The notes beneath the pieces are model-generated. The model made no database searches and was not told the origin of the DNA. It saw nothing but the letters and a program-made list of their open reading frames with translations. From the NCBI GenBank assembly GCA_937898885.1, contig CALDKD010000014.1:66343-130342 (forward strand): a stretch of DNA of 64,000 bases. Reading direction: 5' to 3'. The translations under genes and the position numbers were made by a program. Positions 24,570 to 33,143 of the stretch are shown here, piece by piece. Position 1 is the first letter of the stretch; each line of letters starts with the position of its first letter. Source of the stretch: an uncultured Bacteroidales bacterium (GTDB taxonomy: Bacteria; Bacteroidota; Bacteroidia; Bacteroidales; Bacteroidaceae).

Positions 24570-24616
24570 TGGCATTAGATTCTTTGCGGCGTAAACTGAA
24601 ATAAAGGACAAAAACG

Positions 24617-25453
24617 ATGAAGGAATTCGAATTGAACGGTACGCCCGTCAAGATGTGGACGAACACTGCCGATCCGCTTGCGTTCAAGCAGATAATGAAC
24701 CTGTCAACGCTGCCGTTCGTGTTTCACCATCTGGCTTTCATGCCTGACGTTCATGGTGGCAAGGGAATGCCCATAGGCGGTTTTTGCCGGCTAGTTGACC
24801 GTCGTATAATCAAGGTATTGGATGACAAAAACGAACTGGTAAAACCTGCAGCTCCAGCTCAGGCAGAAGTTACAGCTCCACTTCATTGCTATTCTGATGA
24901 TGGAACATATTCTGATATTGAGAATGAACTGCTGAATGGAGAAAACTTTCTGATGGCCGGTCTGATTCCGGAGGTCGCCATACCAAAGAAACCAGGCTTG
25001 TATTGTATTCGGATTGCTGACATCAATTCACTGCCAGATGGTTACAGGGAGGCTATGTTTGAGCGTGGACATGACATCATATACATTGGCCAGGCTTCCA
25101 AAAATCTGTTTGAACGGTGCTGGGAACAGGAACTTCATCATAAAAGTGCCGCCACTTTTTTCCGTAAGGTTGGAGCAATGCTTGGCTACCGCCCGTCAAA
25201 AGGTTCTCTTGCCGGTCATTCCAATCAGAACAATTTCAAGTTCAAGCCAACTGATACGGACAAGATTATCTCATGGATTGAGACCAACCTTCTGGTAAAC
25301 ATGGTCGTATGCTCTTCAAAGGTACTTGACAGCGTTGAGCAGGAACTGATTGAGAGACATAAGCCGTTGCTCAATGGTTCACACAACCCTGCCAGATTAT
25401 CTCTACTGGAACGGGATATGCAGGAATGCAGAAGGATAGCCAGAGGAGAATGA
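24617..25453 (+). CDS. RtcB N-terminal remnant fused in frame to a GIY-YIG-like domain
   Basis: 278 aa. Residues 1-55 are the start of an RtcB RNA ligase (MKEFELNGTPVKMWT, then FMPDVHGGKGMPIGG). Homology stops before the catalytic GVDIGCGM segment, so the ligase is dead. From about residue 60 the sequence is unrelated. Residues 115-240 look like a GIY-YIG fold: GLYCIRI, then DIIYIGQASKNLFERCWEQE, and a late ETNLLVNM/ELIERHKPLLN segment. The frame is intact across the join. It is either an accident of an insertion into rtcB or a selected chimera. Confidence 0.65.
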   Translation: MKEFELNGTPVKMWTNTADPLAFKQIMNLSTLPFVFHHLAFMPDVHGGKGMPIGGFCRLVDRRIIKVLDDKNELVKPAAPAQAEVTAPLHCYSDDGTYSDIENELLNGENFLMAGLIPEVAIPKKPGLYCIRIADINSLPDGYREAMFERGHDIIYIGQASKNLFERCWEQELHHKSAATFFRKVGAMLGYRPSKGSLAGHSNQNNFKFKPTDTDKIISWIETNLLVNMVVCSSKVLDSVEQELIERHKPLLNGSHNPARLSLLERDMQECRRIARGE

Positions 25454-25519
25454 TCTTTATATGGTGTTCATTTATCGTATAATCCTGATTGTTAGAAAAA
25501 AGTAGTATATTTGCATTGT

Positions 25520-25612
25520 CAATGGGGATTTCGCGTAAGGGATGACAACCCTTTCTGTTCAGACAGTTTCGAGCCCCGACAAGTTAGCCACCGCAATTTG
25601 CGGTGGCTTTTT
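25520..25612 (+). ncRNA. Candidate structured small RNA with own promoter and terminator
   Basis: TATATTTG (25506-25513) is a perfect -7 box, and a Rho-independent terminator follows at 25587-25611 (GCCACCGC-AATTT-GCGGTGGC-TTTTT). Between them there is no ORF but a neat fold: GGGG (25524-25527) closes with CCCC (25574-25577) around two hairpins, AAGGG/CCCTT (25537-25541, 25549-25553) and CTGT/ACAG (25555-25558, 25563-25566). The predicted transcript is about 90 nt. No known RNA family is recognised. Confidence 0.65.
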
Positions 25613-26030
25613 ATATTCCTAGTGCTGTAATGCAGTACTGTATCTTGTTTCCCGATTTCTGGACACCGACAGTCATCTTAATGTCATCGAGTCGCATTAT
25701 CAGCATTTTTACGAAAGACCTTTGATTCTTGTTGCCTTTCTTCGGCTCTACTTCATACAGTTTTTTCGACTTAGTCAGTAGCTCAGTCAGACGAAAAACG
25801 GCAATGGTGGATTCGTATTGGCGTGCCGCCTTCTCACTAGTTTCCTCAATTGACAGGAAACGGACATTAATATAGTCCTGAAGGTCATCATTCCACATTT
25901 GCTTTTCTGGATGTTTGGCATTCCAGGATGCGTAGAAATCTTTGATGGCTTTATCCCTAATCTTTATTTCTTCTCTGCTGTTTCCAGGAGGAATATTTGG
26001 TATCTCTCTTTCCATATCACTGAAGTACAA
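25611..26030 (-). CDS. Mobile-element conserved protein, unknown
   Basis: 139 aa from ATG 26030; a second ATG at 26018 (MEREIPNIPPG) is equally good. A highly charged helical protein with SRE and KKGNKNQRSF segments and no catalytic motif. Its end overlaps the terminator of the small RNA, which serves both directions. It lies 4 bp beyond the primase gene in the leftward replication module. Function unknown. Confidence 0.6.
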   Translation of the reverse strand: MYFSDMEREIPNIPPGNSREEIKIRDKAIKDFYASWNAKHPEKQMWNDDLQDYINVRFLSIEETSEKAARQYESTIAVFRLTELLTKSKKLYEVEPKKGNKNQRSFVKMLIMRLDDIKMTVGVQKSGNKIQYCITALGI

Positions 26031-26034
26031 TTAT

Positions 26035-27042
26035 TCATTGGCCGGCCAAACCTGATTTATTGTGACATAGGTAGTCGTTCAAGTCCTTGTATCCTTCAAA
26101 CCTGAAAGATTCATCCACAGCGTTATTGATTCCGGCAATGGTGTCAGTCGTGGTCCGTCCGGCCTGGTCATGATCAAGATAGCAGTGAATCTCTGCGTAC
26201 GGTTCTAGTTTCGGAAGGGCCTTCTGCAGCATGGCTACTGAGTTCAGTATGAGGTAGTCTTCATGTCCGTGTAGACATATTTCAGAGTCACCGCGTCCTT
26301 TCAGAGTCATGTACGACAGGAAGTCCATGAAACCCTCGAATACGCAGCAGACTGGCAGGGAGCAGCTTATCTGTGTTACATCCTTCTGTCCGCAGGTGCC
26401 TTTGAATATCGGATTTCTGAGCTCGAAGCCGCCGGAATCATTTTTGAACGCCAGCGCAAAATACCTTCTGTCCCTGATGTTGTAATGAGCCTCATTGCAG
26501 TATGCCGCTGCAATAAGCAGGTCTATGCCCCGTGTTGTCAGATATGAGTGCAGTGCGACGTGCCTGAGCGGCTGTATTTCCAAATTCCGCAGTACCTTCT
26601 GATGCTTGTCATTGTCGGCCTTTACCGGAATCGGTTCCTGCACATGTCCACTGCCGCAGAACATGTTCCCGAGTATGTGCAGAATCTCGCTCACATACTC
26701 CGTTTTGTACAGCTGTTTGCCAAGGTCAATGATGTCGCCGCCGGTACCCAGTCCGAAATCATACCACAGGTTCATTTGCGGATTGACCTTGAATGATGGC
26801 GTAGAATCCCTGTGGAGTGGGGACCTATACCAGTACTGTCCGCTTTCAATCCTGACATGGCGGCAGTCAATCCTGTCCATGAACGTGGTCAGGCTTATGC
26901 TTTTTGCTTCACGTATGTTCATTTTCAAATCTGTCTGTATTTCATTTACTCCTGAATAAACCGGTTTAGTCTGGTTTATTCCCTTATAGACACCAGTGTT
27001 AGACCAAACCTGAAAAATAGGTTTGTGACGGAACAATTTCAT
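26035..27042 (-). CDS. Mobile-element DNA primase (degenerate CHC2 plus TOPRIM)
   Basis: 335 aa. A CHC2-type fold lacks its zinc ligands: YRSPLHRDSTPSF, then LWYDFGLGTGGDII stands where CPFH and CFGC would be. A TOPRIM domain follows with the glutamate in VFEGFMDFLSY (about 235) and DHDQAGR in place of DxD (about 293). It probably primes replication of the element with the RepA-like ATPase next to it. The start may be at 26922 (MNIREAK), because the first 40 codons overlap palindromic AAACC motifs that look regulatory. Confidence 0.78.
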   Translation of the reverse strand: MKLFRHKPIFQVWSNTGVYKGINQTKPVYSGVNEIQTDLKMNIREAKSISLTTFMDRIDCRHVRIESGQYWYRSPLHRDSTPSFKVNPQMNLWYDFGLGTGGDIIDLGKQLYKTEYVSEILHILGNMFCGSGHVQEPIPVKADNDKHQKVLRNLEIQPLRHVALHSYLTTRGIDLLIAAAYCNEAHYNIRDRRYFALAFKNDSGGFELRNPIFKGTCGQKDVTQISCSLPVCCVFEGFMDFLSYMTLKGRGDSEICLHGHEDYLILNSVAMLQKALPKLEPYAEIHCYLDHDQAGRTTTDTIAGINNAVDESFRFEGYKDLNDYLCHNKSGLAGQ

Positions 27043-27045
27043 TGC

Positions 27046-28122
27046 TCATTCATCCGCTTGACTAGGAATTTCACATTCTGGATTGTATATGTATTTGTTG
27101 TCCTTCTTGATTATGGCATTTACTGTGACCAGCCATTTCGCAAGTCCGATGATAGTGCTGCGCCCTCTGTCATACCCTATGGATGAATAACCGATTTTCA
27201 GGGCGTCTATCATGTCGCTATATCCGATGGGTGCGTTGTCACCGAAGCCGAATTCAAGTGCCGATTTGTGTTGCTCCTCGCTGAGCCTGCGGAAATTCAT
27301 CTGTTTGGCTCTGGCTGCAGCACTGCTGTTGTAATTGTCAATGAGGACGGGTAGGGCATTTGCGTCAATTCTGAAAGCGAACGGCTCAAATTCGCGGTCC
27401 CGGATATGCATGGCATGTACTTCGCTTATACTGGGGTCGTCAATAGCCTTCACAATCTTCAGCACCGTCTCGGCCTTGTTGTTGAGTTCTGTTCCGATGT
27501 GTCCGCGTGTGTTCTCGTCTCCTTTGTTGAGATGCAGGACGGTGTGGATATGCAGATTGTAGTGCGCAGACCATTTCATGAGGAGGTTGATGAGCTCAAC
27601 GGATTCCGTCGGACTGTTGATGTCGTACATCAGGTCTCTTATGCCATCGATGATGACAAGTCCCAGATTGTCCTTCATTGACAGCGCCAGGTCTATGATC
27701 TGCTTCCTTATATTCGGGCTGTATTCGCGCAACATGATGAAATCCAGCATGGGGCAGTTCTGATGCTCAGGCAATCCTGCCAGTCTGAGTATCCTTTCCA
27801 GTACCTTGTGACAATGGTAGGAACTCTGTTCGGTGTCCACATAGAGTATGTGCTTCTTGCCTGTAGGCAGCTTGGCTTTGTATCTGAGCACTTCCTTTCC
27901 TGATAGAGCCGCTGCGACAATGGCCGACAGATTGAACGTCTTCTTGCTCTTTGCCTTTCCTGTCGATGCGCTGAAGTTGCCGAGTGTCCCGATTGTCGAA
28001 CCGCTGATGCTCAGCATCTCTGGAGGAGTGTTGTATGTGTCGGTAACGTTGATGCTGATAGACTGCCAGAGGATTGGGAAAGACTCTTTGGTGATTGTGC
28101 TAGTTGGATTTTTCTCTTCCAT
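27046..28122 (-). CDS. RepA-like P-loop ATPase (replicative helicase)
   Basis: 358 aa. A RecA/DnaB-like ATPase core: GNFSASTGKAKSKKTF (about 47-62) in place of a standard Walker A, ILYVDTEQSS (about 90), Walker B LVIIDGIRDL (about 158), and HTVLHLNKGDENTRGHIG (about 190-208). The C-terminal 80 residues are a winged-helix-like domain. This is the RepA/AAA_25 family used as replicative helicase by plasmids and Bacteroides mobilizable elements. It ends 3 bp before the primase start, an operon. Confidence 0.8.
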   Translation of the reverse strand: MEEKNPTSTITKESFPILWQSISINVTDTYNTPPEMLSISGSTIGTLGNFSASTGKAKSKKTFNLSAIVAAALSGKEVLRYKAKLPTGKKHILYVDTEQSSYHCHKVLERILRLAGLPEHQNCPMLDFIMLREYSPNIRKQIIDLALSMKDNLGLVIIDGIRDLMYDINSPTESVELINLLMKWSAHYNLHIHTVLHLNKGDENTRGHIGTELNNKAETVLKIVKAIDDPSISEVHAMHIRDREFEPFAFRIDANALPVLIDNYNSSAAARAKQMNFRRLSEEQHKSALEFGFGDNAPIGYSDMIDALKIGYSSIGYDRGRSTIIGLAKWLVTVNAIIKKDNKYIYNPECEIPSQADE

Positions 28123-28141
28123 CGTTGTCGTTTTTGATTGG

Positions 28142-28849
28142 TTATATGATGTGAGTGCTTATTTCAATAGCATGGGAACCTGTTGTTGTCTTCAATGTGC
28201 TGTACACCGAATGTGGCTCTGCATTGGCAAACCATGAGCAGAAGACCTTCATTACGAATTTGGTCGTTTCAGCTCTTGATATGCCGTACTGATATGCAAT
28301 GTTCCAAGAGAAATTCTTCAGTGATGCCTGCGTGACGTTCCCCTTCTTGTCGATGGTGAACATGACACTGTCGTCTGTGGTTCCGTATCGGATGAAATGC
28401 TCAACCTGGTGACAGATGAACAGAACTTCGTCTTCGTTGAACTGGAGGGCTATGAATGATTTCCTGGTATATGCCAGTATCTTTTCCAGCTTGTCATTCT
28501 CAACGGACTCGACTTCCTTGCTCTCCTTCCGGAATATCTTTGAGAAATCACGATTGTATAGTTTCTCCTTCTTCCATCCCGAATCATGAATGGCACTTGT
28601 CTGGAGCCGGTCTCTGTCCTGTGTCTCGTCATGGCTTCCAGCGGTTTTTACACTTAATGTCATGTTGACAATCACAACGCATGTAAGTGTTATGATAAAA
28701 CATATAACACCATAGTAAACATTCTCTCTGACCAGCATACCTGATGCGGCAATGCCGACAATCGCGATGGCTGCTGACAATGATAATCTGGTCTGATTCT
28801 GGTTTGTGAAAAACATGTGTTTGCTGTTTATTGGCCGCAAAAGTAGCAA
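28142..28849 (-). CDS. Membrane protein of the replication module, unknown
   Basis: 235 aa with two N-terminal membrane segments (about residues 24-40 and 45-66), a charged linker and a helical C-terminal domain of about 130 residues. No known motif. It leads the leftward rep operon and lies 19 bp ahead of the RepA-like gene. The first 25 residues may be non-coding if translation starts later; no clear alternative is visible. Confidence 0.6.
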   Translation of the reverse strand: MLLLRPINSKHMFFTNQNQTRLSLSAAIAIVGIAASGMLVRENVYYGVICFIITLTCVVIVNMTLSVKTAGSHDETQDRDRLQTSAIHDSGWKKEKLYNRDFSKIFRKESKEVESVENDKLEKILAYTRKSFIALQFNEDEVLFICHQVEHFIRYGTTDDSVMFTIDKKGNVTQASLKNFSWNIAYQYGISRAETTKFVMKVFCSWFANAEPHSVYSTLKTTTGSHAIEISTHII

Positions 28850-29340
28850 CAGAACTTTTATATGTAATAAGGTGTATGTCAGTTTTATTTATCTTTATAC
28901 TTTGGGTATGAAATGAAAATTAAATCATATTCATAATTATATGATATATGCAATTTTATGCGTTATTAATATCTGGGATATTTGGATATGAAATCGTTAT
29001 TACTAAAATGTAATAAGATATTAATAATGCAATCATAATTCCGTTATCGGAAAAATGTTATAGGCGGCAGCCGGAAGAGTGGGGCGGTGGAACCGGTTTA
29101 ACCAGTCAGATTCCATATATGCCCTGACTAAACTAAACCAATCTGACATCAAATCGATGAAGCTCGGTTTTCTGCTTATTCTGACTGAAAAATGGGCATA
29201 ATTGAAGGTTCCTTCCGCAGATTATTTCATCGAACCTGGAAAGAGTAGAAAGGGTTAAAAGACGGAAGCAAACAGTCGTTTTGGGGAAGGTCATCGGCTG
29301 TTGTCGGACTCTGGATTTGATGCTGAGTGATATTTGTTTT

Positions 29341-29400
29341 GTTGCATGTGGTTGCCTATAGTTGCTTATGGATATCTTTTGTTGCTTATGTTGCTATATG
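29341..29400 (+). repeat. Iteron-like direct repeats, candidate origin
   Basis: GTTGC(A/C/T)TAT-type units begin at 29341, 29351, 29361, 29381 and 29390, i.e. spaced by 10, 10, 20 and 9 bp, one helical turn each. They lie upstream of a RepA-like ATPase/primase operon, next to an AT-rich stretch. This is the layout of an iteron origin of replication. Confidence 0.6.
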
Positions 29401-29489
29401 TTTCAGACATCAAAACAAGCGGAAAATGCTCGAAGTTAACGAAATCATAAGCATTTATGACAATATGATAGAAATCCATTAACAAAACA

Positions 29490-29533
29490 CCCGTTTTCAG
29501 GCTAAAATGCCCAAAAACGGGGTTCGTTTTTTT
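29490..29533 (+). terminator. Hairpin with T-run
   Basis: CCCGTTTT (29490-29497) and AAAACGGG (29514-29521) pair perfectly, with GTTCGTTTTTTT after. No gene reads into it on the plus strand inside this gap, so it may insulate the element end. Confidence 0.55.
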
Positions 29534-29622
29534 AACTTTTGTCTGTTTTTTCCTGGTTTATATTTTCGGAACATTTTCGGAACGTATCCGTAACTGCTTG
29601 ATAATCAATTAAAATTAACTTC

Positions 29623-29633
29623 GAGGAGGTCAA
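29623..29633 (+). other. Attachment-site-like core (left copy)
   Basis: GAGGAGGTCAA, identical to 54394-54404. Similar sequence flanks both copies: GTAACT..TTGATA about 30 bp upstream and ATTTGTA(G/C)CGCGACT with GACATAAATGT about 140-200 bp downstream. In the right copy this arrangement directly precedes an intact integrase module, so both are best read as att sites of the same integrase family. Confidence 0.55.
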
Positions 29634-29640
29634 ATAAACC

Positions 29641-29717
29641 AAACTGGACTAAACTTATTCAACGCGGTGTGAATCAATGATTTGCACCGCGTTGTCCGGT
29701 TTAAGCCAGTCCAGTTT
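29641..29717. repeat. Nested inverted repeats beside the att-like core
   Basis: Outer pair AAACTGGACT/AGTCCAGTTT (29641-29650, 29708-29717) and inner pair AACGCGGTG/CACCGCGTT (29661-29669, 29685-29693), both perfect. The inner pair has a counterpart at 54441-54474 with different sequence, so structure is conserved rather than bases. Confidence 0.6.
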
Positions 29718-30232
29718 AAACCCCTTTTCATACGTGCCGTGGCGGGCATTACCATTTGAATTTGTAGCGTATTTGTAGCGCGACTTAAATGGGGCCAATG
29801 TGAGACTGTGTGAGACAAATGAGACATAAATGTGCCTTTGGCTATATTGTAGCCATGCCTACCATGTGCCGTTATGTCCGTGATGACTTTTGTCATAGTT
29901 TTTCCGTCTGTTCTGCGGGCAAAGTTAGATTCTCTTTTTCATGCAGACAAGACCTGCCGCCATCTCTTATGATATATTATGTTTTGAGTATGAAATGATG
30001 CGTTAATCATATTCAAGATGACTCTTGAAATTGAACCAATCCGGTTCGCAGAAAAGAGAAGTCGGTATCTTATATATATACGCGGATGGGACTAAACCGT
30101 TTACCCAAGACTTATGGTTAAGGCCACAATGTGCAACATTCCGTAAATAAAATTGTCTTTTTTATAACCGTGTTACGGAGAACAATAGTAACTTCGTGTC
30201 TCAGTGCATTATTACAAGCATATTATCCGGAA

Positions 30233-32293
30233 ATGAAGCAGAAACTTTTCACAAAATCGGCATTCAAGGTCGCTCTGACATGTCCCAGATCCTTGTACTA
30301 TTATTACAACAGCGATGTGTATGCAAATCAGGAAAACGATGACGAATTCCTGCAGAGTCTTGCCGAGGGTGGTTTCCAGGTGGGTGAGCTGGCCAAGGTT
30401 TACTATGGCATAAGCGGACGTAATGACATAAAATCGCTTGACTATGACGAGTCGCAGCGCATCACGCAGGAACTCATGCAGGCCGATGACGTGAACATTG
30501 CCGAGGCCGCATTCCGCTATGGCGACTGCTTTGTGCGTGTTGACATTCTTGAGAAGAAGGGCGACTGCATCAATCTGATAGAGGTCAAGGCAAAGTCCTG
30601 GAATGGGAACGAGGACAGTATGGTGACCAAGAAGGATGCCATGAAGGTAAACAGCAAGTTTACAGAATATGTGTACGATGTGGCATTTCAGAAGTATGTC
30701 GTGACAGCAGCATTGAAGGAACTGTATCCGGATCGTGACTTCAAGGTCCATGCGTATCTGATGATGGCCGACAAGGCTTCGAAAGCAAGTGTTGACGGCA
30801 TCAACCAGTGTTTCAAGATTACAAAGTGCAACGGAAGAGCCAGTGTTATGCGTATGCCTGAGGCGGACAGCCTTAAAAACGCAACGCACGTTCTTGCTGC
30901 GATTGATGTCAATGCCCTTTGCCAGCAGATTATCAATGGCGACACTGCCGAGCAAGACGAACTGATGCACTCCAAGTTCGTTCCGTTCGTTAAGGATATG
31001 TCTAAAAAATATTGCGGCAATATCAAAGCCGATGCCTGTCTGACAGGCCAATGCCTGAAATGTCCGTTCCATCTGGCTGCGGGTCAGAATGACGGCTTGA
31101 AAGACGGTATGCTGGAATGCTGGTATCAGAAAGCCGGTTTCAAGCGTGAGGACTTTGACAAGCCCTTGGTGCGTGATCTTAACGGTGGCGGCGGTTTCAG
31201 ACGCGGAGTGCTGATAGCGGCAGGAAAGTATTTCCTTCAGGGCTTGACCGAAGATGACATCAAGCTAAAGGAGGCTGACACTTCCGGCCTGACCTACAGC
31301 TCACGCCGTTGGCTCCAGGTCGGAATGCTTACCCGCAATTCTGCAATACTCGGCAAATTTGCTCCAAACGTGAACGGTGATACCTATCTGGATGTTGACG
31401 GTCTTCGCCAGGAGATGAATGAATGGAAGTATCCGCTTCACATGATTGATTTTGAGACTACAGCCGTAGCCCTGCCGTTCTACTGCGGACTGCATCCGTA
31501 TGAGCAGGTGGCGTTTCAGTTCTCACATCACATAATTGACCGGAAGGCTGACGGATCTTACACTATCCGTCATGCCGGACAGTTCATCAACACTGAAAAG
31601 GGACACTTCCCAAACTTTGATTTTGTGCGTGAACTGAAGACACAGCTGGGAATGGATAAGGGGACCATTTTCCGTTATGCCACTCATGAGAATACCATAT
31701 TGAGGTGTATTCATGACCAGTTGGATGAGAGCAATGAACCGGACCGTAAGGAGCTTATGGCATTCATCGACACTATAACCGAATGGGAAGATGGCAAGAA
31801 CCGTGTATGCGGAGAGCGTAACATGGTGGACCTGCTTGAAGTTGTCCGTAAGTACTATTACCATACATCAATGCGTGGCAGCAACTCCATCAAGGCTGTC
31901 CTTCCTGCAGTTCTCAATTCCAGCCGTCTGCTGCAGGATAAGTATTCAAAGCCGATCTATGGCAGCGAGATTCACAGTGAGAATATTCCTGCCACTGATC
32001 CGGTCACATGGATTACCTTTGCATCGGACGGCAAGACAGTTGAGAATCCCTACAAGCATCTGCCTCCGGTGGGCCATTATCTTGATATGGATTACAATGA
32101 GATTGTGGCATCGGACTCCGATGATGACATGACTGTTGCCAACGGAGGTGCCGCCTTGACCGCATATTCAAAGTTGCAGTTCAGCGATACCGAAAAGTCC
32201 GATGCTCTTGTCAAGGCACTGCTTCGCTACTGTGAACTGGACACCATGGCCATGGTGTTCATCTGGGAGTACTTCTATGATATGACCAGATGA
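30233..32293 (+). CDS. DUF2779-type nuclease: Cas4/RecB-like domain plus DEDD exonuclease-like domain
   Basis: 687 aa from ATG 30233 (the upstream frame reads non-coding sequence). The N-terminal half is a Cas4/AddB-like nuclease: a lone Cys in LTCPRSLYYYY (about 16), Asp in FVRVDILE (about 103), LIEVKAKS (about 117-123), and the three-Cys end ACLTGQCLKCPF (about 268-277) expected for an Fe-S cluster. The C-terminal half begins MIDFETTAVALPF (about 405), a DEDD exonuclease motif I, and ends CELDTMAMV (Asp motif III-like). This architecture is that of DUF2779 proteins. It leads the cargo of the island but is separated from the later operon, so partnership is inference. Confidence 0.8.
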   Translation: MKQKLFTKSAFKVALTCPRSLYYYYNSDVYANQENDDEFLQSLAEGGFQVGELAKVYYGISGRNDIKSLDYDESQRITQELMQADDVNIAEAAFRYGDCFVRVDILEKKGDCINLIEVKAKSWNGNEDSMVTKKDAMKVNSKFTEYVYDVAFQKYVVTAALKELYPDRDFKVHAYLMMADKASKASVDGINQCFKITKCNGRASVMRMPEADSLKNATHVLAAIDVNALCQQIINGDTAEQDELMHSKFVPFVKDMSKKYCGNIKADACLTGQCLKCPFHLAAGQNDGLKDGMLECWYQKAGFKREDFDKPLVRDLNGGGGFRRGVLIAAGKYFLQGLTEDDIKLKEADTSGLTYSSRRWLQVGMLTRNSAILGKFAPNVNGDTYLDVDGLRQEMNEWKYPLHMIDFETTAVALPFYCGLHPYEQVAFQFSHHIIDRKADGSYTIRHAGQFINTEKGHFPNFDFVRELKTQLGMDKGTIFRYATHENTILRCIHDQLDESNEPDRKELMAFIDTITEWEDGKNRVCGERNMVDLLEVVRKYYYHTSMRGSNSIKAVLPAVLNSSRLLQDKYSKPIYGSEIHSENIPATDPVTWITFASDGKTVENPYKHLPPVGHYLDMDYNEIVASDSDDDMTVANGGAALTAYSKLQFSDTEKSDALVKALLRYCELDTMAMVFIWEYFYDMTR

Positions 32294-32305
32294 ACTTTAT
32301 AATAC

Positions 32306-32509
32306 ATTCCTTTCAAGATATTTGAAAACGTAACAGCTTGAAAATGAGCTGGTAAGCGCTACGCGTGCCTGATGACGGAATATCTTTCCAAAAACATTGA
32401 ATGTAATCGGACTCTCTATTGCGAAATAAAGCAATATCCTTGCACTCGCAAACTGATAATCATTGTGAGTGATGGATATAATGTGTATGTGTCGGCATAG
32501 AGATAAAGA
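32306..32509 (+). promoter_or_regulatory. Repeated promoter module, copy A
   Basis: One of three near-identical leaders (others at 33986 and 36873). It contains TTTCAA-GATAT-TTGAAA (32311-32327), a second partial palindrome around CTTTCC...CATTGAATG, and the -7 box TATCCTTG (32435-32442) in GCAATATCCTTGCACTCGC. It runs into a 35-codon remnant that starts like the 34154 gene and ends like the 35000 gene, a sign of a deletion between paralogues. It then serves the 32604 gene about 160 bp later. Confidence 0.7.
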
Positions 32510-32603
32510 TAAATCTGTATACATGTCCTTCAAGACCAAGCAAGAGTCTTTGCCGCACATTCGCTGGTGTATAAGTTAATCGTTAACTAATTTTATATAG
32601 AAT

Positions 32604-33143
32604 ATGAACAAAAAATTAAATCCAAAACAGTTTATTGATGCTTCTGAGAAGGTGTACGACATGGCGCTTCAGGCTACTATCGCACTTCTGAAAGAAAAAG
32701 GCGAAAAGTGTTATGTCGTATCTGAAGACTGGGAAGAGCAAGCTTTTGGGGCTGCCTCAAGTCCATATGGTGGTGGCGCTGTTTCCCTTTCAATTTTTGG
32801 CGTAGGTTTGAATGAAAGTGGAAAACTATGTGTCGCAGCCGTGATTGACGATGAAATGCACAATGAAGATGCGTTTCCACGTGATTGGACTGATGTTGAA
32901 AAAATATACACATGGTATTATCCGGACATATACCGTTTTGTAGCAGATAATATAGATAAGTCCGTTACTAAGAAAGAGGCGGACATCATAGTCAAAAACC
33001 AATTCCGTGATGACGAAGATGACGATGAAGGTGATTGTTATGATGACGACGATGATGATAAAGGTACTTATAAGGTAAGAGTTGACGAAAACGGTGCCTT
33101 TGTGTTTGAAGATGACGAAGATGATGTCGATGACGAAAGCTAA
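32604..33143 (+). CDS. Acidic island protein, unknown
   Basis: 179 aa. The first 130 residues are a mixed alpha/beta domain with no known motif; the last 50 are extremely acidic (runs of D and E), suggesting a DNA-mimic-like or calcium-binding tail. The stop TAA at 33141 is in the same frame as the following lectin-like segment, which has no ATG start, so a once longer protein may have been cut by this stop. It is driven by promoter module A. Confidence 0.6.
   Translation: MNKKLNPKQFIDASEKVYDMALQATIALLKEKGEKCYVVSEDWEEQAFGAASSPYGGGAVSLSIFGVGLNESGKLCVAAVIDDEMHNEDAFPRDWTDVEKIYTWYYPDIYRFVADNIDKSVTKKEADIIVKNQFRDDEDDDEGDCYDDDDDDKGTYKVRVDENGAFVFEDDEDDVDDES

Larger units (their letters stand above)
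28850..30232. other. Long gene-free region: origin, motif cluster and integrase remnant
   Basis: 1.38 kb with no convincing gene. From left to right it holds an AT-rich stretch (28860-29060), AAACC-type motifs (29090-29150), a 10 bp-phased iteron array (29341-29400), a hairpin (29490-29533), an attachment-like core (29623), nested inverted repeats (29641-29717), and at 29855 a short frame MPTMCRYVRDDF that resembles the beginning of the 54621 gene (MPTISLEIRRK). The last item suggests a deleted integrase module of the same family. Confidence 0.6.

Noticed and set aside
29630..29896. 88 aa frame on the minus strand
   Set aside because: It covers the att-like core and nested inverted repeats; it has no family, and the bases are better explained as sites.
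30212..31072. 286 aa frame on the minus strand
   Set aside because: Antisense to the DUF2779-type nuclease gene; no start context and no motif.
32990..33130. Acidic repeat coding tract as a satellite repeat
   Set aside because: It is in frame with the 32604 gene and encodes a plausible acidic tail; the GAT/GAC alternation follows from codon use.
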